From contig NDFF03000387.1 in assembly GCA_002150815.3 (NCBI GenBank), positions 124,001 to 188,000 of the forward strand: a DNA stretch of 64,000 nt. The letters are read 5' to 3'. This document shows, one piece after another, positions 34,124 to 46,002 of this stretch. This DNA is from Grammothele lineata. Its lineage: Eukaryota > Basidiomycota > Agaricomycetes > Polyporales > Polyporaceae. The number at the start of each line of letters is the position of its first letter. Positions within the stretch are counted from its first letter, which is position 1. The notes beneath the pieces are model-generated. The model was not told where the DNA came from and made no database searches. It saw only the letters and a program-made list of their open reading frames with translations. The translations under genes were made by a program, and so were the position numbers.

Positions 34124-35718
34124 TCACCACAAGGAGTACGCGCTCCCCTCGTCGGTGCCCGTCGAGGCTGAGTCCGCTCCACGCACAGGCGATTCCGGCA
34201 TCTCGAGCCCGCTGAACCTGGGCTGGCCCCAACGCGCGACGAGCGCCGGTGACCAAGAAGCCGTCGAGAGCCCCATGGAAGCCTGCGCGAGCTCCGCGTG
34301 AAACCTGGCAGGGCCGGCGGGGAAGAACTGGGAAGACGACGGGGGGCTATATGTGCGAGCAGACCTAGGGGACGCAGAGTCGTGCTCGTCGCTGCCGCGG
34401 TTCGAGCCTCCGGAGGTGGGGCGGGTGCGCTTCCGGGTCTTACGCTCCTTGTGGCGCGAGTTGACGCGTATGCCAGACTGAGAGAGACGCTATTGTGGCA
34501 GGTTTACAGAGAGCACGAGCGAGTTAGTTCTCGCCCGAGTCATGTCACATAAGGAGAGGGGCGCGTACCTTTGTTAAGTCCGTCGATGCCTGAAGCCCCG
34601 GGAAACTCTTGGTAGAGAAGATTTCGAACGGCCTGCCATCGAACTGAGCGAGCACACGAACTTGTTCATGACCACGGGTCTGGCCCTGGATATGGAAGAC
34701 GTTGTACCGGAGTGCGAACCATCCCTCACGTTTGACGGCAATATCCTGAAGAAGGCATCATGTGTCAGCGTCGAGGTTGACTGCGCAAAAGCTTGATAAT
34801 CAGGCGTCGTACCGAGAAGGCGAACATCGCAGCATTGCGACCTTCGTATTCAACAAGAGAGCACACGACGAACGTCTCTCCCGCGAGATATTGCTTGCAC
34901 GGGGGTCCGTCTGCACCCGGGAAAGGGCGAATGGGGTCGTCTGCGTTTTGAGAAGAGGCCATTATCTGTGGCATGCCCCGACTGGCAAATGCGTCTTGCG
35001 TGGAAAAGTCTTCGGCAGTGGTGGGAAAAGCCGGGGGAAGAGGGGACTGAGTGGGGCCTGCCTGCGAAAGCATCCCAGACGACGGCAGCAGTTCCTCGGC
35101 GTGTGCAGAGCTCGTGACGGTTCCTCGCGCCGGGAATACAGTGGACGTAGTAGGCAGGAGATGATTTCCCTGGTCTCTTTGTTGAGTGTCGCTGGGCGGC
35201 GAGACGGAAAAGAGATCGACATAGCATACCAAACCAAAGGTGAGGAGCTCGCTAATACGCCATCCAACAGTGTTGAGCTCGAGTTGGAGAACACAGAGTC
35301 CTTGATGATAACCCACTCGTGTAACTGAAGCTCTTGCTCGGATTGATACGGTGTACCCGGATTCAGCAGTTGGAATGCCCGAACGCGCGCCACGGGCGGA
35401 GGGTCGAGAGGACGCTTGTCCTTGCGGCCATATCTGCGGGGCGAAGCAGCCGGGAACGAGATAAGCAGGAGGCAGCTGACTGATGATGACTTCGTGAACG
35501 GACCTTCGACCGACGTCCGCCTTCTGGACCTCCTCGAGTTCGAACCGGGCTACGCGCCCAGCCAGCACGCCAAATTCAAACGAGAACCAGTCTCCCGGTG
35601 GCGTTGGCAGGGATGTTGCAGACGCCGACGACTAATCACGCCTAGTGAGGCGTTGTGGGAAAGGGGGGAACAGGAGCTCGGCGAGGAAGGTACCGCTGAC
35701 CATGTGGGTTGACTCCAT
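34124..35718 (-). CDS. Velvet-domain regulator, VelB-like
   Basis: A nuclear regulator; velvet proteins couple development with secondary metabolism in fungi and bind DNA through an NF-kB-like fold. Exons read from the - strand: a tentative first exon (MESTHM, from 35718), then ARFELEEVQKADVGRR joined to YGRKDKRPLDPPPVARVRAF, the velvet motif usually seen as RxxGFGxKDRRPLxPPP. Next are a piece ending QELQLHD, an intron of about 65 bp, and ELLTFGLVCYVDLFSVSPP. A long Ser/Pro/Thr-rich insertion follows, about 95-110 residues, then YLAGETFVVCSLVEYEGRNA, FAFSDIAVKREGWFALRYNV, a short QVRVLAQFDGRPFEIFSTKS stretch, and after an intron LSQSGIRVNSRHKERKTRKR. The C-tail ends GSAYSLW. An insertion inside the velvet domain is the hallmark of VelB. 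The internal joins are well supported; the first exon is less certain. Confidence 0.83.
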
Positions 35719-37404
35719 TGTATTAGCTTATCACGATTCTGGGTGGGGTGAGGTGGGTCAACCGCTCCCCCTGGAACGCACAGTACAGGTACTAGTAGGA
35801 CTCCAGTTACTCGGGGAGCTGAGCGTGGAGTGGCGCCCGGGACGGCAGGCCTGCTCAGTGCTGGCAGGAGGAGAGGAGCAGTTGGGGGGACGTTGAGGAT
35901 TTGGGGCGCTACTTATAGAATCCTCAGGGCCCTTCTCGTTCATTGCCCGTCAGATCTGCCCAGATTGAGTTGTCGCTTGCGGGGTTGACAGTTATGGTGC
36001 TTCGCGGTACCGACCGAAACCTACTGCGGAATTTATGTACACTGAAACGGCCGTCTCGCGTGCAGGCATCCAAGTCAAAAATCCAAACCTTGTACAGAAT
36101 ACAATCAATCCCACTCGCCTCGGATGACATCGACGCTTCTTGGTGGCTTGCATGCCACTTAAAAACGAAATACAATGGCATTTGGTCTTCTCACTTCGAT
36201 GAAGATGTTTGATTCTTCGGTGATGGCAAGCGAGGTGTTGAGAGCATCCGATCCACTCTCCATGACTAGCTAGTAAGGCGTTTCCAAACCTCATGATCGT
36301 TTCGGCAACATCTGCGCCGTCAAGCTCTAGGGCGACAGGGGTAGTGGAGTAACGATCTCGCAGCGAGATCTCAATATCTCCCAGTTGGGCAAGCCATGCA
36401 AACGAATTCTGAGATCGGAGAGTAGATGTGGAACAGTAAGCCAGACGTGCAGTGTGGGCGCCGCTGTATCTTCTGCGACGACGTTCAGTACAGAGTCCGT
36501 ATTCGCGAAGTACCCGGGATGTCCATAACAGTGAGGATTAGATAAGGTATGACTACCGTCAGGAAGGGAAGCCACTCACCACGCACATGAGCATCGTTCC
36601 GGCGCCCGGCGACGTAATGAGGAATTGACAGTGTAAACTCGTTGCCTTGGCCTAACGTTCAACTCATGATCATGATGGTTCGGCGTCGACGTCGGGCTGT
36701 CAGGCTGATACTTACGAGCCCGTCGATACGTGACGCGTGACGAGGAGATGACGAGGCGCCCGACCGGCGTTACATCGACTTCACGGTCCGGCCGCTACAG
36801 CGTAGTGAACCGCTGAGCGATGGGCTTCGAAGTTCGAACTCAGACTAGAGTGCTTGGTCACGACTCCAAGCCGTGTGCGTCTTGCACGCGTCGTCGGCAG
36901 AGCCTTTGAAGGGAACCGAGCCCATTACCATCGCGGCTCTGGCAGACGGCTTGGGCATGAAAGAGACTGACGCGCTCCGTAGGCGTGAGGGGCCTGCGCT
37001 GCACGAATGTGGTCAATAGTAGCTGGCGGCAAAGGGAGCCTTCTTGCATCGTCGAAGGCCCCACTCGTCGGAGAACGCACCACCCTACTTCGAGCTCGAC
37101 AGATTAAGCGAGACGGCACCCACATTCAATGAGTATCTTCATTTGTAATGCAAAGCATCTTCGAATTCCATCTAGACAGGGTGCAGTCTCCCATCGGACC
37201 AAGGCACGCCTGCGTGTCCGCACGAGGTTCGGGAGAGGTGCGAAATACAATTGACAGCGACCAGCTCGTTCTAAATTGAAACATCATGCGCGCATGGCTA
37301 CTATACGGGAGCGGGCTCCGCTATGCCACAATGCCGTCGGCGCCGGGAGGCTCAGTCGCCCAGAGCTGCAGGAGCGTCAGCTACCGTCGCTCCACAACGC
37401 GCCG
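35719..37404. other. Intergenic region, possible unrecognised minus-strand gene fragment
   Basis: Between the velvet gene and the flavin monooxygenase gene, both -. No recognised gene. On the - strand a frame stays open from about 36550 to a stop at 35992; the stretch after a possible acceptor at 36409 reads SFAWLAQLGDIEISLRDR and LELDGADVAETIMRFGNALL, which looks compositionally like protein. A plausible upstream piece (GQGNEFTLSIPHYVAGRRND) lies near 36650-36590. I could not build a convincing complete gene. Confidence 0.25.
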
Positions 37405-39960
37405 TCATGAACAGCACTCACTACGGGGGACGTCCAGCTCCTCCTCGTCCAGATACCACGCCCCTGCATCCCAAGCCAAATGATCGTCAGCATCTCGCCC
37501 GCAATTTACCCGCAGGGACACTTCGAGGATCGATGAGAACACACGTACTATCGCCGGTCAGCGTCTTCTCACTCAACGTCTGTCCATCCCCAAGCCAGAA
37601 GAAGCGGTTCTGCACCTCGTCCAGGGGCTCGTACATGAAGTCTTCCCAGCGCGGGTGCTCTGTCGCCCTCACAGCCGCCAACGCAGACCCTATCGCAGCG
37701 GACATAGAAATCCAGGCGGTGGAAAGGAGGAATGGATGTCAGGTCGAGGGGCCCGACGAGACCGAGGTGAGCATACATTTCGCAAGACCCCGAGACATCG
37801 ATCGACTAACCTGGCCAGAGGCCCACGACGCGGCCCTCTTCCATGCCCATCTTGTACCACGACCGGCACTTCTCGCTGTATACCGTCTGTATCGAATCAG
37901 GACCCATCGACAAGTCCGCTGTCAGCATTTTGCCCCCTTCTCCCCACCGTCACACCCGCGCCCACACGCACCTTGGGGAAGTAGCTCTCTAAGTACGCAT
38001 CGAAGTCCCTCAAGGCCTCCGCCTTCACCTCGACGCTCCGCAGCCGCTCGCGCTGCATCTTCCTTGCGGCCTGGACGGCGTACATGACCTGCCGCTCGAT
38101 CGTCACGAGCATCGAGCCCGCGCCCACCGCCGCGTTCGGCCCGAGCACGACGAACATGTTCGGGAACCCGTCGACGCACATCGCGAGGTACGTCTCCGGG
38201 TGTCCCGCGGCCGCCCAGCGCGCGTTGAGCGTGCGCCCGTCGCGCCCGACGATCTCGAACGGGAGCGCGAAGGACGTGTCGTACCCCGTCGCGCAGAAGA
38301 TCACGTCGAGCGGATGGTGCGCGCCGTCGGCGGTCTCGATTCCTTCAGGGGTGACACGCACGATGTCCGAGGGCACGAAGGAGACGTTGGGGGCGACGAG
38401 GGCCTCGAGGTACCCTGGTCCAGGGGTGAGTCGCCTGCACGCGACGGGGAAGGTCGGCATAACTGCATGGGGCGAAGTCAGTGGTCAGCAATGCGGGCGG
38501 TGAGTGGAATTTGGGCCGCATGGGGAGGACATACGGTGATCTGCGATCCAGGGTTTACTGGCGAGCTTGCGCCGCATGTTCTCCTTGAAGAGCGCGGTCG
38601 CCTGCTTCTGTAGCTCGGTACCACGGAGCGTCGCGGAATGCATCGACTGCGCCAGGATCAGCATGGCCGCGGCAAGGAGGAAGGAAGGGACGCAGCGGCT
38701 TACGTTCATGTTGTTCTCCATGGTATGTCTGAAGTGCTTGTAGAAGCCTGGATCCGTCTTAAACCGTTCTATTTCCTCAGGCGTAAAGGTGTCTGCAGAA
38801 GCGTTCACCCACCGGGATCAGCACAGCCCTCGTAGATGATACAGGCCCAGGTCGCTCACAGTCCTCTGCGCGGGAGCTGTCGCGGCCAAGCAGGTTGGCG
38901 AAGGTCTCGCTCGCAAACGGGACAGCGAGCCACGTCTTTCCGCGGACAAAGTTCACGAGCCCCTTCACCCTCGGCTGGAGCGCAGGAACGAGCTGCAACG
39001 CGCTCGAGCCCTGCATGAGCCCGAAGTTTAACACCAAACTCTCGCCGTCCGTCCGAGAGAGGATACTCACCACACCAACCACCCCGACCCGCTTCTCCTT
39101 CCACCCCCACTCCTCCACCGCCTCCTCCCACGTGCGCCCTTCGCCCGGGTTGAACCCCGCCGTGTGGTGCAACTCGCCCTTAAAGTCCTTCAGGCCCTCG
39201 ATCTCGGGCCACTTCCACCGGCTGAGCACCCCAACGGCGGGGATGAGCACGTCCACGACATCGACGAACTCTTCAGGGACGCCAGTCTCGGGGTGCGCGC
39301 GGCGCACGCGGACGTGCCACTTGCCCGTGGGCGCGTCGTAGGTCGCGCCGACGACCTCGTGTTGGAGTTTGATGTAGCGCATGAGCTTGTAGTGGTCCAC
39401 GACGGATTGGAGGTAGGACTGGATCTCGGGGCCGGAGGCGTAGAGAGACGACCAGTCCTTCTGTAGAGCGGGTGAGCGTTGGACCGGAGAGGAAATGCGT
39501 AAAAGCTGACCTTCTCGAAGAAGGTGAATTGGTACTGGATCGTTTGTTAGAAGATACGGCGGGAGTGATCATCAGGAACACGCACACAGTGAGCCGGGAT
39601 GTCGCAGGCAAGACCCCTGGAGTTGACCGCGTCTGCTGTCAGCTCGGCCGCCAGAAAGTTGAACAGGAGACACGTACGGGTATCTGGTGTTGTACCACGT
39701 CCCGCCGACGCCCGATTCCTTCTCGTATATGGTCAGCTCTACGTTCGGCACCTTCTGCGGGAATCTAGTAGCAGGATAGTGAGTTATCAACTCTTCCTCT
39801 TGCAGAGGCGGACATACCTGACTCCAGCAACGATTCCGCTGATTCCAGCTCCGATGACGGCGACGCGAATGGGCCGGTACTCGTCGATGGAGAAGTCTCC
39901 GAGGGCGAAGGTATCGCCGGTGTTGGTGGCATTGGTGTTGTTGTTCGTGGTGTCGGACAT
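37405..39960 (-). CDS. Flavin-containing monooxygenase, Baeyer-Villiger type
   Basis: An NADPH- and FAD-dependent monooxygenase, likely cytosolic, for ketone, aldehyde or heteroatom oxidation. From 39960 the start (MSDTTNNNTNATNTGDTF) leads to the FAD-binding motif VAVIGAGISGIVAG. Then ELTIYEKESGVGGTWYNTRY, GLACDIPAHC and YQFTFFEK are joined across introns, followed by SGPEIQSYLQSVVDHY. The Baeyer-Villiger fingerprint position reads FKGELHHTAGF (near 39170), where Phe replaces the usual final Trp. The NADPH motif VGVVGVGSSALQL spans an intron near 39030-39080. Later segments include FCATGYDTSFALPF (the ATG motif before the C-terminal domain), FPNMFVVLGPNAAVGAGSML and, at the end, NRFFWLGDGQTL and AWYLDEEELDVPRSE. 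About eleven exons and 600 residues. It is divergent from the MFS transporter 3.2 kb away. Confidence 0.88.
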
Positions 39961-42900
39961 CTTGAACTGTTGCGTTCGACAAGTGTGAGTCTCTGAGTCT
40001 GAGTGTGGTGCGAAAAGTAGCTTGTGGGTTGAGTAGCTGACGACTGCCTCTCAGGGCACTTATACTTCCACCGTCGCTCCCCAATCCTCCAACCTCAAAC
40101 GACATTCCTCACGGCACATCATGTCCGACCCTCCACCCCATCCCCCACGAGCGTCACCGCTCACCCAACTCCCGACGTGTCGCTGAAAACGGCTTCCAAT
40201 TCGGGACATGGATCCAAGGCATTCCGAATGTGAGGTGTTTAGCGAGCACATGACTTCTCGCGCGCTGACTCTTTTCGAGTCTTGGCACAGGCGTCGGACT
40301 CGCTCCTAGAAGTGCTGAGCGTCCGCTGGGCGCGTCTGTAAATGGTGTGCTCGTGACGCCAGTGCCACGTCGGGCGCGCTGAATACATCTAAAGGAATGC
40401 ATGTTTAGACCGAACGCCACCGGTACAGACCACCATCGAGGACACACGCACCTTCAGAGGACGTCCACGGAAAGACCTTTCGTCGTCCAGATCACACCTG
40501 GCTAGCAATTGCCAACACCGCGCTCGACCGTATATTCAAATAGCGCCGAGCATGACACAACTCCCGATGGTCGATCACGTTCCTCTACAGCTTGAGTACG
40601 CACGTGGTGCGGCGACGACGAATTCGGTGAGGTGCTGTCTTAGGAGAGCTCTAGATGAGGACGCACGCTGAGAAGACATCAAAGGAACTAACCTTCAGCT
40701 TAAGGAGAGAGCTTCGCAGCAGATGCTCCCAGCGCGGGGCCGGGGCAAGGCCCAGGCGGGCCTCGTATACGAAGACGTGTCACGTCGGACTCCGCTCAGA
40801 CGACCCGTCTATACGCCCGGCCTTGACCGGCCACAACCCAGCCCGACCCGCTGTATGACCGGTATCGACGTGGAATGGCCGCCGTTCTTCGATTTCGACC
40901 TCCTCGAAGACCGAATCGCATGCCGCCTCCGAGGCCAGCAATAGCATCCAGTGCCTGATCCCGTCCATAGGAGACACGCCTTGGCATTCAACCTTGAGTC
41001 TGCACCGGTCCTTTGTTCGACCTTGGCGTAGTGCATCTGACCCACGCCGTGAACCCAGATGAGCGACCGCTGTCCCGGCGAAGAACGTTAACGGACGGTA
41101 CCTATACGCCCCTATTGGACGGGCGCGACGATGCATCCCACTACTTTCCCTCCTGAGTTCCGCTCGCGACTGACTTCCACCGTTGCAAAGCCCGACACCT
41201 GCACCCAGCCAGAAGGTGCCTGGCCCACCGACACGATGTCCAACGAACAATCGTGCTACACCGTCTCCAGCTTCGAATTCAGGGTTTCATGCGACACGCA
41301 CGTGGTGAGGATGAACAAGACGCAGGCGGGGAATGCTGGCGCGCAAGCTTCACGGGATATGTGGACCGGGATGAGGATATGTCGATAGCCCGGAGTTATG
41401 GAGAGCCATGCTTCGTTTGATTCTAACTCGTGGACGCATTGAGTTGATGTCGTTGACGTACGGATGTACCGCACACTGGCGGAGATGAAAAGCGCAGCGA
41501 AGAGAATTAAAGCCAGGAAAAGGATGCTGCATTACTGAGACGTGGGTCCGGCCTCTGTCGAGAAGAGGTTAGCAACCCTCTACAAGTTGCAACTTACAAG
41601 CCTGCGGCTGCCCCTGCCGGGCCCGGCCCGCTGAGTGTTGCGGGCTTACTGCGGAGAAATTCTGTCACGTGCTTTGAATGCTCAGTCATTGTGGCGTTTC
41701 TCACGGCTAGAATCTAGATCTAACAAGCGAATTTCGTTTGAACGGTGATATCAACATCCGCCCTCATCCGCCGCGGCTCACTTTGCATACATGGAGCTCC
41801 GGCTCTTTTCCTCCCCCTACGCCACCCTCGTAACACCGTCGAGCTACATGTTACAGAGCTACGTACTCGCTGTCAGCCCTCGAGCATCGCAACTACCCGC
41901 TCAGCTCGTACGTCGAGTCAATTTGGGCTGTCGCCGACTTCTCCGGATGCTTCAGAATAGCATTCCGGACGCTTGTTGGACAGCTGCATGACTCTACGTA
42001 TTGACAAGCTACCGTCAAGGTCGCAGCTTGGCTGGCGTGCAAGTTTGGACCGCCGTTGCAAAACTCACGAGGCAGTAGGTTTCGTATCAAGTGCTTGTTT
42101 CAATGATTTGTAAGGTCCTCAACGCCACTCTGTGTCTCAACGTTGCAGCCGTTGGGTATCTGTATCTGGGAATGATGAGATCTCAAATTCATGTTGCTCG
42201 ACTGCTGCTCGGAATTGATGTGGAGCGTCAGTCCACCCGGTGGGAATGGAGAACATTCCGCGCCATATGTCGTGCGCGTTGTTTTACTCTGATCTACCGC
42301 GATAAAACATACTCGCCAGAGGGACGATCCAAGACAAGCTTGGAACATGCGGACATTACTGATTTGCTGACAAAGGTCATGATTCAGCAACATCGCAGCG
42401 GCGACAAGAGCAACCGGCGAAGAAAGCAACGCGACATTCCGACGAGCGTCAAACAGATGCGCCCCTATGACAAACGCGGGGAGGACCCTCTCAGGCCGAC
42501 ATACGGATAGAAGCAAACTTAACGTACATACCCGACGAAGAGTTAGCAATGGTGGAGGATGCCGCCGGAAGACGCTGGGTGACGCAAGTCAGGCGCGGAC
42601 CCGACGGGGTCGCACCAGGCCGCACTCGTCGGGAAACAAGCACTGCAGCCAAGGCTACCGGCCCCTCTCTGACCCCCGAACGTGTGGCTGTGCTTCCTTC
42701 CCCTCAAGCTCTCGGAGCTCTCTAGCAACTTCTTCTCTCTTCCACAAACCACATTCACGTTCTCGCACATGTCGGCGGCGTCTATCGCCAGAGATAAACC
42801 CTCGCAAACCCGTCTATGGGATACATACCGGCTCACGGCGTACCGCCGCCCGAGAAAACGTCTCGCAGGGGATGCCATAACAAGCAATGTTCCGCATCCA

Positions 42901-43194
42901 TGATGCGTAATCGCGGGCCGGGAGGCTGGCCCCTGACGATCCGAAATCTGGCAGCACTCAAATTACGCAACATGGCTGAGTCCTCATGCGACGCTTCCGG
43001 CTCTTGTCCTGAGCCCCACTTCAATCCCTTGTTCATCAACTATTTACCCCGCCGCGGCGAGTGTATAGTACTATATAGTCCCCGTCCGCAAGTTCTCATG
43101 TCCGACGTTCCCTCCGTCGACTGTTTTGTCTTTTTCTCCCTTCCTGGCCCTCCCTTCAGCGACGACACACCCCTCCCGTGGTCGCTCTTCCGCC
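39961..43194. other. 3.2 kb gene-free gap between divergent genes
   Basis: A TATAAG box near 40059-40064 (- strand sense) serves the flavin monooxygenase, and a TATATAG box at 43072-43078 serves the MFS gene. The remaining ~3 kb has only short, overlapping frames on all strands, uneven base composition and no recognised domain. It may be decayed repeat or long regulatory DNA; I cannot tell which. Confidence 0.4.
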
Positions 43195-45055
43195 ATGGCC
43201 CCTCTTCCCATTTCCGAGACGATCATGTCCGACGCAAGCTCACGGACACCAACCGTCGTAAACCATCCCGACCGTACAGATGAGCCCGATGATGTCAACC
43301 TCGACTTCGAACACGAAGCATACGGGCCCGCAGAAGGAGAAAAGCCAGAAAACTCGTTCGAAGTCCTCATGGGCCCCGACGATTCGGACAACCCTAAGGC
43401 ATGGGCGAGGTCGTATCGTTGGTTCATAACGATGCTGTCGGCGGTGTTGGTTTTGAACGCGTATGTCTATTCTTTCTCTTCTGGCCCCTATTTCATTCTC
43501 ACCGTCCCGGGTAGAACATTCACGTCGTCAGCCCCATCAGGGGTGATATTCCAACTGATCGAGGAGTTCAAGTTCGGCACAGAAGTTGCCACCCTCACGA
43601 TCGCGCTCTTCGTGGCCGGATACTGCGTTGGTCCGCTCGTATGGGGCCCGCTATCCGAGCAAGTCGGGCGTAGGCCAGTCTTCGTCGGCAGCTTCTTCGT
43701 CTACACCGCGTTCCAGGTCGGCTGTGCGGTCGCACCAAACACGGCCGCGCTCCTGCTCTTCCGCTTCCTCGGTGGTACTTTTGCCGCGGCGCCCCTGGCG
43801 AACAGCGGGTACGTAACTTCACGGTGTGCTTCTGTCGATCCTGCCCTGACATTCGTGTGCTTCCTAGTGCCGTGATTTCTGATATCTGGGACGCCGATAC
43901 GCGGGGGAAAGCTCTTGCGGTGTTCACTCTCGCGCCCTTCGCGGGCCCTTCCTTGGGGCCTATCGTTAGTGGTTTCATGAGCGTCTCAGGTGTGTCGTGG
44001 CAGTGGGTGTTCGGAGTCCAGGCCATCTTCACGGGCGTATGTTTCATCGCTGTGACCCTCCTCCTTCCTGAAACCTATGTGTAAGTGTCTTTCCTGTGCT
44101 TGTCTCGCTGTGGCCCGTCTGACATGGATATCCAGCCCGATCCTTCTCGTCAAGCGCGCCAAGAAGCTTCGCAAGGACACCGGGGATGATCGTTACTGGG
44201 CGCCCCTGGAACGCAACAACCTCGAGCTCCTCCCGCACATCCGTCACGTCCTTTCTCGGCCGTTCGTCGTGCTCGCACGCGAGCCCATGCTTATCGCCAT
44301 CACGCTGTACATGAGCGTGCGTTGCCTTTCTTCCGTCCTTTTTCTCGAGCTGCATTATTAACGCTTTGTCCTACCTCTCGCAGTTCGTCTACGGTGTCGT
44401 CTACCTCCTCTTCGAGGCATACCCGATCGTCTACAGCCAAGGCCACGGCTTCAACGAGGGCATCACCGGCCTGACCTACCTCCCCATCTTCATCGGCGGC
44501 GTCACCGGCGTCGTCATCTACCTCGTCGTCTTCAACCCGCGCTACCACCGCGCCATCGCCGAGTTCGCCCCGCACCCCGTCCCGCCCGAGTATCGGCTCG
44601 AGATCTGCATGCTCGCCGCGCCCATCTATACCATCTCCTTCTTCTGGTTCGGCTGGACCTCTTTCCCCTCCGTCTCGTACTGGGCCCCGCTCGCCTCGGG
44701 TATCCCCATGGGCATCGCCGTCGTCTTCCTCTTCCTGGGGCTCTTCAACTACACCATCGACGCGTACCTCTTCGTCGCCGCCTCCGCGCTCTCCGCCATG
44801 ACCGTCGTCCGCTCCCTCTTCGGCGCGGGCTTCCCGCTGTTCGCGACGCAGATGTACGAGCGGCTCGACCCGCGATGGGCATCGACGCTTCTTGGGTGCC
44901 TCGCGCTCGTGATGACGCCCATCCCGTTCGTGCTCAGGAAGTACGGCCACCACCTCCGGAGAAGGAGCAAGTACGCGCCGACGGGCAACGCGCCGCACAA
45001 GCCTCCCGCGTCGAAGCCTGCGTCTGTCTCGGAGAAGACGAGCGCGGCGGTTTGA
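43195..45055 (+). CDS. MFS transporter, DHA1 drug/polyamine:proton antiporter (TPO1/FLU1-like)
   Basis: A plasma-membrane exporter with about 12 transmembrane helices. I chose the start at 43195 because it sits in GCCATGG; an upstream in-frame ATG at 43126 is possible. Five exons, about 540 residues. The cytosolic N-tail ends NSFEVLMGPDDSDNPKAWAR, the usual lead into helix 1 in this family. Then TFTSSAPSGVIFQLIEEF, FVAGYCVGPLVWGPLSEQVG with the helix 2-3 loop motif GPLSEQVGRRPVF, FRFLGGTFAAAPLANSG, DIWDADTRGKAL, FTLAPFAGPSLGPIVSGF (motif C), WQWVFGVQAIF and LLPETYVPILLVKRAKKLRK. The second half includes FEAYPIVYSQGHGFNEGITG and MGIAVVFLFLGLFNYTIDAY, ending in a basic tail. Substrate unknown; detoxification or export of small molecules is likely. 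The nearest gene on the other side is the flavin monooxygenase. Confidence 0.9.
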
Positions 45056-46002
45056 GCTGCCCGCTCCTCCCGTTCTCGTCATTGGTTCCGCAGACCGGAC
45101 TCGCGCGCCCGCAGTGGTAGCGCGCCGCATCATCCCGAGGTTGGGGTTTTTATTGATATGTTCCGTTCACGACCGTCTCGTTCCGCACGGACTCGCTCAC
45201 GACCGCCCACATTATCCGCACACTAGTTAGTATATAGACTCGGCTTAAGCCGGACCCCGCATCGTTCGCATCAGTATCGCTATGACACGCATACATACGT
45301 ATACATTAACATTACCTGCTGGATGTTGCATGTATCATATACACCATTTCTCTCAGCCTCCTTGGGTAATACTCACCTGCAATCTACCCCGATTCGTGTT
45401 CATGCTCACGCTCTTTTGCGCTTCTCACGCTCCTTTTTCGTAGTGGTATATGGGTAAATGCTGTTTAATCTCCAGTAGGTATGTTTCGTTGGTCTTTTGC
45501 AGTTTGGGATGACATACAGTTTGACTTGGCTTGAATGAGTTGGGTGACTGGCCGATTGTGGTTCAAGATTATTCGTAGTGGCTCGCGGTGCCGCGTTGAG
45601 AGAGTAAGTATAAAGTCTTCTGGTACGACAACGGAGCCGTACGCAGCGCGGCAGCAAACGTTCAAGCTTTCAAGAACGATTTGCGCGCCAATGGCTCAAT
45701 CCCGCGCCACGTGGAAGACGCTGGATCTTGAGAACGGTCTAACTATGTACAAGGGCATGTTCGCTCGAGCTTTGTGCGTCCCAGCCGACAGCTAAACGCA
45801 CAGGTAATACTAGTATTCATTCGGAGATCTACGATAGGAGCACATTATGAACGAGAGGCACGCGCGAAACGCAAGAACGTCCGTCCGAGACAGTAACGTA
45901 GCAAAGCAGAAATATCGGACGGACGCGTTGACAGCAGCAGTGAGAAGGCGGGAAGGGATTGAGTGAAAGGATAGAGCCGTTCATGCGCCGGGTGAGACGG
46001 TT
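45056..46002. other. Convergent intergenic region
   Basis: 3' flanks of the MFS gene (+) and the propeller gene (-). AT-rich stretches near 45225-45420 fit a 3' end. No gene seen. Confidence 0.4.
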
